Shown piece after piece: positions 24,701 to 36,986 of a stretch of 64,000 bases of DNA. The DNA comes from Theobroma cacao (taxonomy: Eukaryota; Streptophyta; Magnoliopsida; Malvales; Malvaceae). Under the pieces are notes generated by a model. It had not been told where the DNA came from. It searched no databases and saw only the letters and a list, made by a program, of their open reading frames with translations. Within the stretch, counting starts at the first letter, position 1, and every line of letters starts with the position of its first letter. The stretch covers positions 38,904,111-38,968,110 of the forward strand of contig NC_030854.1 in NCBI RefSeq assembly GCF_000208745.1, given 5' to 3'. A program made the position numbers and the translations under genes.

Positions 24701-26576
24701 CCCACACCCCAAAGCCAATAAGTGGAAGGCAACACTTTGCTTTATTATGCAATAAACCTTTCCCACATTATCAAACTAAACAATAAAATAACCCCAAAAA
24801 CAATTGAAAATGTGGGTAAAGGGCTGCATTCAATGTTGGTTTAAAAGATCAGAAATTGTGTCAAAACATTAAAAACACCAAACAAATATATATCCTAAAA
24901 GTCTTAATTTACAATTTATTAGTTTGCAAGTATAACAGTTGCTTTTAAGCCAGTTTTGGGTGACCTAATTACTCTTTAGATTTCCCCTTTTTTAAAATTA
25001 CTATTATTATTATCTTTAGAAGCAAGTTAAGATGATTGAAATAGCATGCTATCTTAAAGATATTGGCTATTGATTAATTAATATAAACAAAAAAAATTAT
25101 CCTTCTTTTTCTGATTTAGGGTGTTGTTGGAATGGATTTGGTTAGTGTTGGTTGCTTTCAAAGCTTTGCTTAAATCTTTCTCTTTTCTTAAATTTTTTTT
25201 TGTTATTTTTTTTTAATTTTAACTTAAATTTAATCAAATATTGTAAAAAGGTTGTTATCGAGTTATAATCACAAAAGTGAAATATAATTAAAGAGATAAA
25301 TAGAGAACGAAAGCTAAATTTGACTCCATCACAGTTAGAGAGACCAAGTTTGATTATTGTTTTAAACTTTGGACAAGTTGTCCACTACCTGCATCATCCC
25401 ATGAATGAAGAAGGAATGGCCTCATGGCTGATGCAATCCCTATCTATTTTAAGGTGCGGGGAGGTTATATCATTGATAATTTAATGTTATTTAAATGTTA
25501 AATTAAGATTTGAGGTAAGCTAAAGCACTAGAATTCTTCAAAACTTTTGTTTTCCTAACACCATTATTGAGTTAATGAAGGTACTGCATTTCAATTCCAT
25601 AATAATGCCAAATGCCATCAAATCCTCTTAGACCAACAAAGATATATAATAATTAATTCAAAATTTAAATCTAAAAGAACGTCATATTATTCAATTAACA
25701 GATCATGAAAGTTGAAATCATAAAACATGTCGGTAAAATTTATCTAAAAAGGAGATATCGAACCCGTCGAACACGCATAATTACTAACGGACCATTTCAT
25801 TTGACAAATATATGTAACTTCTAAACCCCATGAAAGAAGATGAAGCAAATTGAAGAGATTAAAGAATAAATGAATTAGTGTTTTGACTCTCGTGGAATAA
25901 TTTAGAAATTGGAGAAACCAACCTCAACCCCCCAAGGTGGCATTGGGGTGGGTGGCCAGACACACCCAATAGAAAATTATTATTTACATTTGAACCCCAC
26001 TTTGCCACATGATCATTGCAAAATAACCCTTAGCTAGCTACCCAAATCTAATTGTTCCAAATGTCTTTGTACTTTCATCTCTACTGGATTTCTTTTGTTG
26101 TTATCTTTTTTTCTTTATTTATTTATTTATTTTATTTGAGATTGTACAAACAGTTAATTTGATTAAAAATTTTAATTAATCAAATAAATCGAATATCAAA
26201 TTTACTAAATCGATTTTAATCAAAAAACTCATGGGTGGTGATACAGTCACCCAAGTTGGCTCAACAACAATTGAATGGCATAAATGATACACGTGACTAA
26301 TGTGATGAATATATTAGCCATTGGTATCAATCCATGTGTATATTGCCACAGTAATTTGTTCACCAACTGAGCGTACGTAACAAAGGATGAAATTATTTAA
26401 TAGTGTAAAATAAAAATAATTCAAATAAAAAGATAATTTTTATGATTTTTTTATTTTTTATATGAATAATATTAAATATTTATATTTATAAATAATACAT
26501 CAAAATTTAAAAATAAAAAGCAAACATTTTACGACAAAGGAAATAAAAAAATAGTTAAAAAATAAATTAATAGATG
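21785..26576. other. Intergenic region between SOQ1 and the bHLH gene
   Basis: About 4.8 kb. The first few hundred bases are the SOQ1 3' UTR and flank. A TRIM-like LTR and primer-binding site lie at 22656-22806. The remainder is AT-rich without exons I can support; open frames are short and biased by poly-A/T runs. Confidence 0.5.
22656..22806 (+). mobile_element. TRIM-like LTR plus primer-binding-site remnant
   Basis: A 135-base LTR-like unit begins TGTCGGAGGAGAG and ends GACGGTAACA (TG...CA). It contains an inverted repeat GACGTGAATCTCACGTC close to its start. Two bases after it comes TGGTATCAAAAC, close to the TGGTATCAGAGC primer-binding site complementary to initiator tRNA-Met. No second LTR or coding domain is visible, so this is a partial miniature LTR retrotransposon. 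Confidence 0.55.
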
Positions 26577-26596
26577 GAGAGAGAGAGAGAGAGAGA
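26577..26596. repeat. GA microsatellite
   Basis: Ten GA units about 260 bases upstream of the bHLH start codon. Confidence 0.85.
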
Positions 26597-26684
26597 TAGA
26601 GAGACAGAACCTGGGAGGGAGGCTAAGTCCAAAAGAAATATCTGTGATTAAGGAATGGCCGCGTGTTGTTTCCCGTGAAACGCT

Positions 26685-26692
26685 TTTATAAG
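26685..26692 (+). promoter_or_regulatory. TATA-like box and pyrimidine-rich leader of the bHLH gene
   Basis: TTTATAAG at 26685 is followed by a long CT-rich stretch (26700-26830), a common layout of plant core promoters and leaders. The start codon is at 26856. Confidence 0.5.
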
Positions 26693-26855
26693 TCGTCCAC
26701 CTCTCCTCTCTCCTCTCCTTCCTCCTCTCACTCTCACCTCTCACCTCCGCCTCTCCCCTTCTTCCCTCCTCCCAAACAGTCAACGTTAATACTCTTTTCG
26801 TTCTTTCGTTCTCTTCTTCTCCTCCTTTTTCTGCGATTTTTCGCTAAGTTTTGCA

Positions 26856-27473
26856 ATGGCTTCTTTGATTCCTAACCTTGAACACAGCCCCGACATGTCG
26901 CCGGAGTTTAAACGCAAGAAACGGAGGAAAACGGACGAAACGCCAGGTCCTTTCGATAGGAACCAAGGCAGCCAGAGAATCAAGCGATGGAGAACCGAGA
27001 GAGAGCAGCAGATCTACTCCTCCAAGCTCATCGAAGCTCTCCGTCGTTCTCGTCGGACCTCCTCTTCCACTCCCGCAAAGGAAGTCCGCGAAACGGCGGA
27101 CAGAGTTCTCGCAGTCTCGGCCAAGGGGACGATGCGTTGGAGCAGAGCGATTCTCGCCAGCCGGCTCGGTGTTGGCGCCAAGACGATGAGGAAACATAAG
27201 AAAGCGAAGGTCACGGCCAATAGGAGCTTGAGGAAGCCAGAGATTAAGGGAGAGAAGAGAAAATTACCGGCTGTCGAGAGGAAGTTGAAGGTTTTGGGAC
27301 GGCTTGTTCCCGGTGGCCGGAAGCTATCGTTCTCAAACCTCCTAGAAGAAACTAGCGATTACATAGCGGCTTTAGAGATGCAAGTTCGAGCCATGACCGC
27401 TATTACCGAGCTTCTCGCCGGCGCTGGAACGCAGCCGCCTACTGATCGGCTTGGCTCTCGTATCAACTCGTAA
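26856..27473 (+). CDS. Atypical bHLH transcription regulator (bHLH147-150 / AIF type)
   Basis: Single exon of 205 aa, with GC-rich third codon positions unlike the flanking DNA. The N-terminal half is basic ([34 protein letters not shown]). The central part [20 protein letters not shown] and the C-terminal [19 protein letters not shown] followed by [15 protein letters not shown] are the conserved segments of the plant bHLH147/148/149/150 group. The basic region lacks the Glu-Arg pair for E-box contact, so the protein is expected to act as a non-DNA-binding or weakly binding partner. Group members interact with HLH proteins in brassinosteroid and growth control. Gene order with the importin-alpha and STR6 genes suggests orthology to bHLH149 (At1g09250); this is inference. 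Confidence 0.88.
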   Translation: MASLIPNLEHSPDMSPEFKRKKRRKTDETPGPFDRNQGSQRIKRWRTEREQQIYSSKLIEALRRSRRTSSSTPAKEVRETADRVLAVSAKGTMRWSRAILASRLGVGAKTMRKHKKAKVTANRSLRKPEIKGEKRKLPAVERKLKVLGRLVPGGRKLSFSNLLEETSDYIAALEMQVRAMTAITELLAGAGTQPPTDRLGSRINS

Positions 27474-29642
27474 ATCAAATCGCGACAAGGTGTTTATTAT
27501 TATTTTGTTTTTTTAGTGAGATTTTTAAATTCGTGTATTTTATTGTATACATGACCTTTTCTTCTTTTGAGCTCCACTTGCTCTTTTTTTTCTTTTTCTT
27601 TTTCTTAAAAAATTTTCTTTCGCTTTTTTGGGTTTGTTAAGCATCAATTAATTAATTATTATCAGTTAATCAATCAATTAATTAATCAAGTGGAACATGC
27701 CACTGCCAGCTAATCCTTGATTCCATTTAGATTAAAGTTTTGATTTTAGTGGAATAATCTCATTTTAAAGCCTTTTTCTTGCTTTATTCTTGTCTTCTTT
27801 TATAATCCAGCAAAATTTTAAAGTTTAAGGTAAATTTCATTTTCAGCATTTTGTTAAAAAAAATAAGTTAATGTTTAAAATAAAGATATTTTAATAATTT
27901 ATAAAATGAAATTAACCGTATATATTTTTTAAAATATACATGTATAAGATATTGCGTGAAATAAATTGAATAATCTAAGAAATTACTGGGCAAGTAATGG
28001 AGTATTTTGAAGTTTAATGAAAGAATTGAATTTTTCTTTTTAAATTGTTGTCAATAAAAAGAAGTGTTTATGATGTCATATACCATTTTTAATTTAATTT
28101 GTACTATTAGATGTATTTAATTAACTTTTTACGGTCCATCATAGAGTTATGTCACATAGTCACACTCATAACAATATTAATGTCAACCAATTAAAAAAGA
28201 TTTCAATTTGGAGAAAGAAAAGTTGCAAGATTTGGGATTGATTTACTTGTAAACCAAAGTGGAGTAACAGAATTGAAAGAAAAATGCAAGTCTTTCCATG
28301 TGAAGAAAGTTTCTAATCGTTATCGTTGGTATCAAAAACACGAAAGCTAGAATTTTTGTTTTAATTTTCGTAAAAATTAAAATAAAACGAACATTTAAAA
28401 ACGAAAAGAGTATTTGAAAGCGTAAAATCAAATCGGTGTCGGCAAAAGGGTGAGGGAGAATGTGGATTTTGATAACCAATTTAGGACAAAGATTGTCACA
28501 TGTAACTTTAAATGTGAGAGATATAAATCCCTCTTAAATAAGTAGGAAATGGCTAATATATTTATATGTGCTTGCATAGCATAGGCCAAATGGGGTTTTT
28601 ATGAGCAAAACAGCCTCAGTACATGTGCCCTTGATGAAGCAGCCCCTTGTTCACATAGCACATGTGCCTCCGTGGCCCTACATTTTCAAGTGCACCCACT
28701 CTAGACCCACCCTCCTCAAATGGCTAGCATGTGCCCCCTCCCATGGCGAAGAAAAAACACAAGACAAGAAGAAGAGACCCAGAAAAATGTTCGTTGCCTT
28801 TCTTAAATTACAGTTTCACCATTTCCACATTGCTCTAAAACAAGGTTTGAATTGAATGGAAGGTAGAGAAAAACGGAACCCCACCAATGGAGGAAGGGGA
28901 GGGTGCAAATGATAACACATTGGAATCTCTTTTCCCTCATTTATGGGCAAACACGTGTGCTCAACATGGGAACAAAGGCCTAGCTGGTCTGCTGTAGGGA
29001 TTGAGACATGTGGGCAATGCCCAAGTGGCATCCCTATCAAGATGGGTTTTGGCCTCTTTTTGGGGGTAGGGGGAGTTTAAAAAACCATCACTAGGACCAC
29101 ATGCATTGTTCCTTTGTGCGTACATTTTTTCTTCTTCTTCCCAACAAATCACATTGCTTTAATTTTTTTTTTTTATATGCTTTTCCATTGCCTCATGCTT
29201 TGCCTAATTGACCATATTTTCACATGCATCCATGTGCCTTCATTAAACCAACAATGTGAATGCAACCATATGCCCCAATCTTGCTGCTTCCTTGTCCTTT
29301 TCTCTTCCATACATGTGTCTTGTGCCCATTACCCCAAGTAATCAGCCGCAATTATTTAAAAAAATCACCTCCTTTTTTCTATATAAAAATTTAAATTAAA
29401 GTTAAATCGTAACCCATAAGGCATTATCTCAATGATGAAGCGGAGTTTGCATATCTCATTCTGTATTTGTGATTTTGCTTCAAGTTCCCTCCTGTTACGA
29501 GTTAATTGGTTTCTAATAATTTGTTGGATTTTCCTCTTATTATTATATCTATAAAGCTAATCCATTAACTGGTTCCCTATGAAGAATTTGGTCCACATGA
29601 AATTATAGCAATGAGATGCTCTAAAGGGTACTATTATTGTAG

Positions 29643-30748
29643 GAAATCATAAGGGACACAACTAGTTAATTTTTACTGGGGTGGTCAAAGACTAAGAAAA
29701 ATAAAAGTTAAAAATTTTTAAAATAAATATATTAAACTTAACCATTAATAATCAAAAGATTTATAATAGATAATAATTTTATATAATAAGTAAATCAAAA
29801 GAAATAAAAAGAAAAAAACTTATAATAGTGTTTTACGAAAATTTTGTTCGACGATGGTAATATCTTTTTTAATACAAACAACTAAATTATTTGTAAAAAA
29901 CTTATCATCCATTTTGTTTTGAAATTTTATCTTTTTCAATATAAACGACTAAAAAATTAATGTTGTCAACATCTAATATTCTTATTTTATTATATTTAAG
30001 TTTGTAATACTAAATATTAAACTATAATGTATAAACTATAAATAGTTAAATACGATATACAGAATTAATAATTTCTTCTTATACTCAAGATAATTTTCTT
30101 TCAATTAAATATAAAACATAAAGCACATTAAAAACATATACTCAAGATAAATTTTTTCTTATATAATTAAGATTAATAAAAAATAACATATTAGTGAAAT
30201 TTTGAACAACAACCAATAATGCAATACTAAAACTTATATTTGAGAATTATATATACAATAATTTTTTAATTTTTAAAAATTAAAATTTAAAAATAAAATT
30301 CACATAACAAAAAAAAAAGAAACCATGATAAGTAGGAGATATAACTTATATAACAAAAAAAAAAAGAATGTGGTTGATGATTCATAGAAATTTAAGAAAG
30401 AAAATTTATAGAAACTTAAAATATATGAGCAAATAGAATATAATTGAAAAAATAAATAAATATAAATAATAATAATATAAATAGAAGAAATTAAATAAAA
30501 ATTTTACCTTTTTATAATTTTATAATATAAGGACAAAAAAGAAAAGAGGAAAAGATGAGTGGAGAAATTTAAAAAATTTTAAAAAAATTAAGAATTTGAG
30601 TAAAATTGAATGAGCTTGTAAGTTAATTTTATTAATTATTCAATAACAAATTATTTTAAAAAATTATTAAAAAATATATATATAATATATAAAAAATTCT
30701 AAAAAGTGGCCTCCCATTACAAAGGGATGCTCCGCCCCTGGAAACCAT
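29643..30748 (-). mobile_element. Non-autonomous hAT element, copy A, with target duplication
   Basis: The element occupies 29651-30740 (1090 bp). Its right end is CTCCGCCCCTG; its left end is a decayed form of the same terminal repeat (AAGGGACACAACTAGTTAAT). It is flanked by GAAATCAT (29643-29650) and GAAACCAT (30741-30748), an imperfect 8-bp target duplication typical of hAT transposons. The inside is very AT-rich, lacks a transposase and matches copy B (51589-52576) in the opposite orientation over nearly its full length. Confidence 0.82.
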
Positions 30749-31972
30749 GCACAAACTTTTATGTCAGGTGTCCTAATCTTTTCATAGATTTAAACCCAAA
30801 AAAAGAGTAAGTTGGGCAGGCCAAACCAAGGGAATAAAAAGAAGAAAAAAAAAAAAGGGAAAAACGAAAAGAAAACAAGTGTTTGAATTAGGTACTTGGG
30901 CAGAGGCAGGGCACTGCATGCATTTACATGGATTGAAAACTACTAGTCTTGCAAGAAGAAAATGCTGTCCCTTCCTTGTTAGAGTTATCTATGTGCCCCC
31001 CTGCAAGGAAGAGACATCAGGAATTTGTCCAACATTACCTTTATTAAGGTCATTTTTCTTTCCTTTTTTCTTCTATTCACCAGATGTTGGGATGCAGCCT
31101 GACCTCAGTCAATGGAACCCTAAAGACTTGTTTTCTCCAATTGGTTAAATTTTGTTTTCAAATTCTCCAATTGATGTTAGCTTTGGGTTTTTGCTTTTGC
31201 TTTTGCTTGGGCTTGTGGGTGCACATGATGCTGACCTAACTTGCATGGGAGTATTAAGACCCCACTCTTTTGCAAGCAATGAATATTACCTTTGAGTGAA
31301 TCCTGCTGGTCATGGTTCGGTTCGGATTTTGGTTCTAGCTTTTTAAAGACTAGACAAGAATTTATGACCAAATTAATGTCATATTTATTTGCTTATCTTT
31401 GCTATTTACATCTTGGTCTTGGTTCCCATATCTGATATCAAGAATTGAAACCCCCCACACCAGTGGCCTCTCTACCACATTGAATTCCAAAATTGAATTG
31501 GGAATTGATGTTTGAATTTTTGTTCTTTGTTTTTCTATCTTAAAAGTTAAGCAAAACCCAAAATTGGAAATTACATGTTGGCCAAATTTACATGCAATAA
31601 TAGATAACAGATATGGATGACAGACCCTCCAATCCGAACAAACAAAGAAACAAACAAAGGTGCAAAAGGGCAGGGTGGTCAGCTGGCCAGAGAAATTTCA
31701 TTATCAGACTTGTTGTTTTCCAACTGTTAAGTTATGAAACGTGATCCAGCGTGGCATGCCACATGTCACTTTCTTGGTGGTGCCTGATTTTGACATGGTT
31801 GTGCCATGTGTTATACGCTGTCAAGTTAAGCCAACCTAATGATGATGCTCTCTTTTCTTTTGGATGAGATCAACCACCGTTTATTCTAGTGCAATTCCGT
31901 GCATTGTTCTCTCCGGGGATTGGGCTCCCGATCACGCCCTTCATTCTCCAGGATCAGCCTGTCCCTGTTAAT

Positions 31973-32004
31973 TTGTTTGCAGGGTTAATAATCCCTGCAA
32001 ACAA
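31973..32004. repeat. Perfect 12-bp inverted repeat (hairpin)
   Basis: TTGTTTGCAGGG, an 8-base loop TTAATAAT, then CCCTGCAAACAA. The stem is perfect. Neither arm matches a microRNA I recognise, and no gene ends here. Confidence 0.7.
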
Positions 32005-34300
32005 TTTGGGGTCCTAGAAGACAAATTGGGCTTTGGATTAGGCTTTAAACACAATGTGCGTCATCCAAATTCCTTGCTTAGCCTTGACTAAATCATGGAT
32101 AGAGATGAACAAAACAAGGGGAACCGGGAAAGGACAAAACAAGGAATCGCTTTTGAGTTGTCAAAAGGTCCAACCACCATAGGGGAGAGGGCCCCCAACA
32201 GGAACAAAAGGGCGGGGAAGAGGACAAAGCAGGGGTTGGCAGTTTGCCCACATGCGGTGTGGTGGCTCATGGCTGTGCTGCCCCCTATATGAAACTAGTG
32301 GCCTCACTCTTAGGCACACACACGTCCTTACTTATGACCCCTTGTCTTGTGACAAAAAAGTTTTGACCCTCGAGGGTCTCAAACTCTCAACATCCTTTCG
32401 CATTTGTTGGGGTCCCATCGGGACATTTCCCGCACGTGGATCCTTGTTGTCTTCGACAGTGACCCTCAACTTATGCTGAGAGGCTTCATGTCTAGACCGC
32501 CCTTTTTCCTCTTTTCGTTTAGGATAAGATCTCTCCCTCTCTCTCTCCATGCATCAGCCTCCTTATATCCTCCACTTGTAGCCAACCGAATCGAAGTCCA
32601 AACATCAGTTTCTTGTAAAATAAAGGAGGATTACGGTCAGTGTTACAGATTTTATATCAATAAAAGATAAGGTTGTTTACGTGATAAGTCAGAAGCAAGT
32701 AAAGGAAAAAGTAGGGATCGTTCAGAAAAAACCATAAAAATGCATATTTTTTGGACTTTGGTGTAGTATTTTGGGATCATGAAAAGCCCATTATGTTATC
32801 TCGAAGGCCATAATTTATGTGATCGTACTCTTGTCCCCTATGCCTTGTGTTCTAACTCATGTTCATGCATCGTTAAATTTTAGTTAATTATTGTGAAATG
32901 ATTTTAGATTGGAAGTCTATTTTTGGACTTGGCAAGACCTTGATTTTAGAATTGAGAAAATGCGAGCAGTCAGGCCTGATTCATTTGATTTTTGTCAATG
33001 CCAGGGTTTCAGATATACGTGCACAAAAGAGTTTTCCCTTGCATGACTAACTTGCTTGTGAAACATACGAAGAAAGAAGGCAGGTTGAGTTAAGAATCCA
33101 GGATGATATAGCTGCTGCTTTCCTGTCAAAAAATGGGGCACCTCTATAATTGAAATCGCAGGGTGTCAAGGTTAAGGTTAACAGTGACTTATCCTCCTGC
33201 CTCTTTCGGATACTTATATTTCATTGTAATGAAATTTGGTTGATATGATGCATTGACCATCAATGATGTGCTTGGGTTCCTTATTTTGCTGTATGTGTGT
33301 GATCTTGATCCATACTTCCAAGTTTCTGAACTACCAATCGCATTGAGATATGATTAAGCAGAATCAATTCTCTACAATACAAAGGCATTATAACCTGCAT
33401 ATTCATACAGCATATAAATGGATAAAATCGTAACACTACCATCATTAATTACAGTAATCGGAGCATAACACACGAAAGAGACATTAATTTAAGTAAAGAA
33501 CAACGAACGAGGCACAATGAAAACTTTTAGAATTAATGGTTAAAGAGTAGTACTGAAAATAATGAACTTTAGATCAAATGATAAGATTGCAGTAACAAGT
33601 TCTAAATTTCAGTTAGTACCCAATTTTTGTTTTATTTCTCTTAAGAATAATACTGCTACTTTTAGCCAAGTTATCTTTTGGCTCTCCAAATTTTTTGTCT
33701 CTACCGGCCTCTCCCTCTCTCCTGCTCCCAAAATGCACGTACCAATCGTTTGGTTGCCGAGAAAGATGAGATGAATACAAGAAAAATGATCATTCCGTCG
33801 GAAAACAATATGTAATTCGCACTCATTTGGTTGTCCAAAAAAATAAAGAACCCTCCTCTGATTCTTCCAAAACGTTAACGAACGTGATTTGGGCTCTCAA
33901 TCCAGTGCATGCTTCCATATACTTGGAAGCTATGATCAATTTGATCCTGTGAATCTATCTTTTTTTTTTCTTACGTTTTTTTCAAGGGCAAAAGGGAGCG
34001 CCAGGTTTATGTCAGGGTATGCTTTTGTAGAATTATGTTTATGAAACAATGTTTCGTAGCTGCAGGAAGGAAGAATTCAAATGAAAGGATCGTCTTCTTG
34101 AATCTAAAACGATAGGATTTCAATACCCTTTTCACTGTTTAAGATAAGCTATGAAGTAGAGAATAGGATTTCTGTCAAATGTTGATTGTTCCTGGAAAGA
34201 GAATGTTTTATCTGATGCATTGATTTGAATATATTTATGGGTTTTGATCATCCTTTCTGAAAATGGGATCAAAAAATTGAATACATTCTGGCATATTAAC

Positions 34301-34799
34301 ATGAATGATTCAAGGGAAAGTGATTTAGTTGTTGATTTGGAAAATGGCGACAACACGAGCTCTGATGAAGATGAGATCAAGGAACATGCTCTTGACGAAG
34401 AAATGGATCGGGATGAGGTTGCAGGTCAAGATGGATCAACCTGGAGGGGTGAAGGATTGAATATTCCAAGCAAGAGTTCGTTTATTTCAGGTGGTGTCAA
34501 GGTGATCGATCAGGCAGGGCGAGGTAGTAAGGAGAAGAAAATGTCGGGGGAGAAAAAGCAAAAGAGGGGCTCCAAGAAGCCTACTAAACCACCGCGGCCA
34601 CCTGGTGCTCCATCTTTGGTCGACGAAGCTGATATCAAGTTAGTTAGAGAAATCTGTGAACTTTCCAGGTTGAGGCGTGCAAGGTATGAACGAATCAAGG
34701 CATTAAGGAATATGAGAGCTGATAAGGCATCTTTATCGAAGAGTAATGTATTTGCAATGATCGTCACGATTCTCTTCATCTGTGTGATCGTCTTCCAAG
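34301..34799 (+). CDS. Unknown membrane protein, first coding exon (3' structure uncertain)
   Basis: The ATG at 34301 opens an acidic N-terminus (MNDSRESDLVVDLENGD, then DEDEIKEHALDEEMDRDE), a Lys/Pro-rich middle (KKQKRGSKKPTKPPRPPGAP), a charged helical segment (DEADIKLVREICELSRLRRA) and a hydrophobic stretch (NVFAMIVTILFICVIVFQG). It looks like a single-span membrane protein with a cytosolic basic coiled segment, as in uncharacterised plant proteins. A donor CCAAG|GTATACC lies at 34800. If it is used, a good acceptor (TTGATTTTTAG) at about 35486 would add only a few residues (GILGSHV and stop). If not, the frame continues to 34939. I cannot choose between these, and I cannot name the family. 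Confidence 0.65.
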
Positions 34800-34939
34800 G
34801 TATACCACGCTTTACCGCCCATGGATTTGCTTGTTCTAAATTGCTTGGTTTTCTCGTGCTTATGCCATCCATGAAACTGTATATATGCCTTCAATTCAAT
34901 GTGTTAATTACTATTTTTCTTCAAGAACAGATTAATTAG

Positions 34940-36986
34940 TTAGTCATCTCTTCAACAAAACTTTATAGATTACTGCAAACATGCATGTCTCCTACTTGTT
35001 TGTCTTTCAGACAAGTTTTTCTCTTGTACATTTATTTACTGTTTCATTAAGATAACATTCAATGCATGGAATGTTGGAAACAATTACCCTACCATTATTT
35101 CTTTCCTAGGATGGATTGCTTGGCTTCTATTGTCAATAAAGAATAATTAGCATATCTGTCACAATTAAAGAACTTTTTCTTTTGAAAAGAACACAATTAA
35201 AGAATTAATGGCATGCTGGCAGCTAATCAGAACAAGGAGAGCAAGCATTAATTGTGATGGAATGAATACAACAACCGCCAGTGTACTTTAGAAATATAGA
35301 AACAGTTCATTATTCAAATCAGTTTCTGTGAATCAAGGAATTTGTTTACTTGGAGATATTGCTTTGCCGATGTTACTTTGAAAGCATGAACAGTTTCTGA
35401 TACCTTTCAGTTGGTTCTTTATTTATTCCCATTAGACTCTTGATCGTGTTCAAATTTGCTGATAGGAATTGATTTTTTGATTTTTAGGCATCTTGGGTTC
35501 TCATGTATGATGCTGATTGGTCAGAGCTCTCCATATTGCATTCCCAAGGTTTCTATACTTCACCCACCATCGTCACCTTTTATACCTTTTGGCTTTGCAG
35601 TGCTCTTTCTTGTCTCTTATTGATGTGCATCTATTCCTGCTACAATAACAATAATTAGGTTCGAGCTAATCTCATTAACGTTCCTGTCATCATTCATTTT
35701 GTATTGACACAATCAAAATCTTACAGATACAACTTGGAAGTCCGCACAGGTGCGGCTTGTGGGATTACCTTCCTCATTCACTGTCATCTGTTACAGACAG
35801 CATTAATTTAATGAGATTTTGGAGATTTACTGTCTGTTTACAGACAGCACTACATGTTTTATATTAGTTGTTATACACTGTCATCACTTAGAGCATGGTC
35901 ATATGAAAGTGGAATTCATGCTGATCTTTCATTGCTAATACTGTCTTCTTTAATAACTGTCATAGATGTATGGCAGGAATTGCTCCAACAACGAATATTA
36001 AGAGTTTTGATCCCCATAAACTCTGGAGACTTGATGATTTAAGTTGAGTTAAAGTGATGGGGATGGAATTCTAGCTTCCCAGGTATGGTCCCTTATTTGT
36101 AGAGCTTTGATGAAATTGGTTTGTTTCACCTCTTACAGCATTTTTACCTGGAATTTTTTGCTTCTGCCATGCAGTTTTGCACTGCAGGTATATCCAGTGA
36201 AACATGGATTTATTTCTTGTAGGATGAGAGCAATTGCTTCCGAATTTGCAAAACTATTGAATGTCATGCAGACAGAGGTGTTTTCTTCAGTCTAGTTAAT
36301 TTATTTGTTGAGGAAACTTTACTGCTACTGATAGCAAACTACAGTAAGGTTTAGGTTGGTAATGACATTTTTTAAGACTTTAAGTGCATAAAGCTTTCAA
36401 ACGTGTTGGATAGAGTTGCAAACTGCAATTATATATCCAGAAATTTGCTCAGAATGCTGATTTTAGTTCTCATTCTCAAGGCTTAAAAAGGAAAAGGGCC
36501 GTAACAAACTAACAAGGTCCTGTAGCCTGGTTATATTGAGGGTTGAAGAGACAAGGGTTTCAAACCTGATTGCCCATCATCCAAGCAGCCATGGATTTTC
36601 ACAATAATTTCTGCAGATTCAGTATTTTACTACTCTGTTTTTCATTTTTTTGGTACCCTTTCTGTTTCGTTTTTGTTAATACATGTCAACATACATTTTC
36701 AGATCTTACATGAATAGATTGGAACTGAAACATTGAAATACCAATACATTGGGGTATGAGGACTGCTCAAGAAAAAAATTGAATAATTTTTCGGATGCAA
36801 GTCAATTTTGCTTCACTAAATTCAGTGAACCATGCATTGGATATTTTGATCTAAATCACTAAACTAATGTCCACTGGAGGCCAAAAATCCTAGACTTTCA
36901 ATCTGATACATAGAAACATACATCCATCCACAAATCTGAGGTACAGCAACATCTTAGTATAGCTCTCAAAGGATTAGACTCATTAA
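34940..36986. other. Spacer between the membrane-protein gene and the mS41 gene
   Basis: About 2 kb, probably including the 3' intron and UTR of the membrane-protein gene. A short palindrome CCGCACAGGTGCGG lies near 35742. No coding exon can be supported beyond the possible terminal exon near 35487. Confidence 0.45.

Larger units (their letters stand above)
27474..34300. other. Intergenic region between the bHLH gene and the membrane-protein gene
   Basis: About 6.8 kb. The bHLH 3' UTR occupies the first few hundred bases. A non-autonomous hAT element lies at 29651-30740 and a hairpin at 31973-32004. Other open frames have no codon bias or family resemblance. I see no further gene. Confidence 0.5.

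Noticed and set aside
26844..27220. Open frames on the minus strand across the bHLH gene
   Set aside because: They are shadows produced by the GC-rich third positions of the bHLH coding strand.
28601..29341. Several 60-84-aa open frames in the spacer after the bHLH gene
   Set aside because: No codon bias, no domain, no splice context; typical of chance frames in moderately AT-rich DNA.
32095..32670. Overlapping open frames on both strands in a more GC-rich patch
   Set aside because: The patch could be an old retrotransposon fragment, but I see no domain, LTR or primer-binding site to support that.
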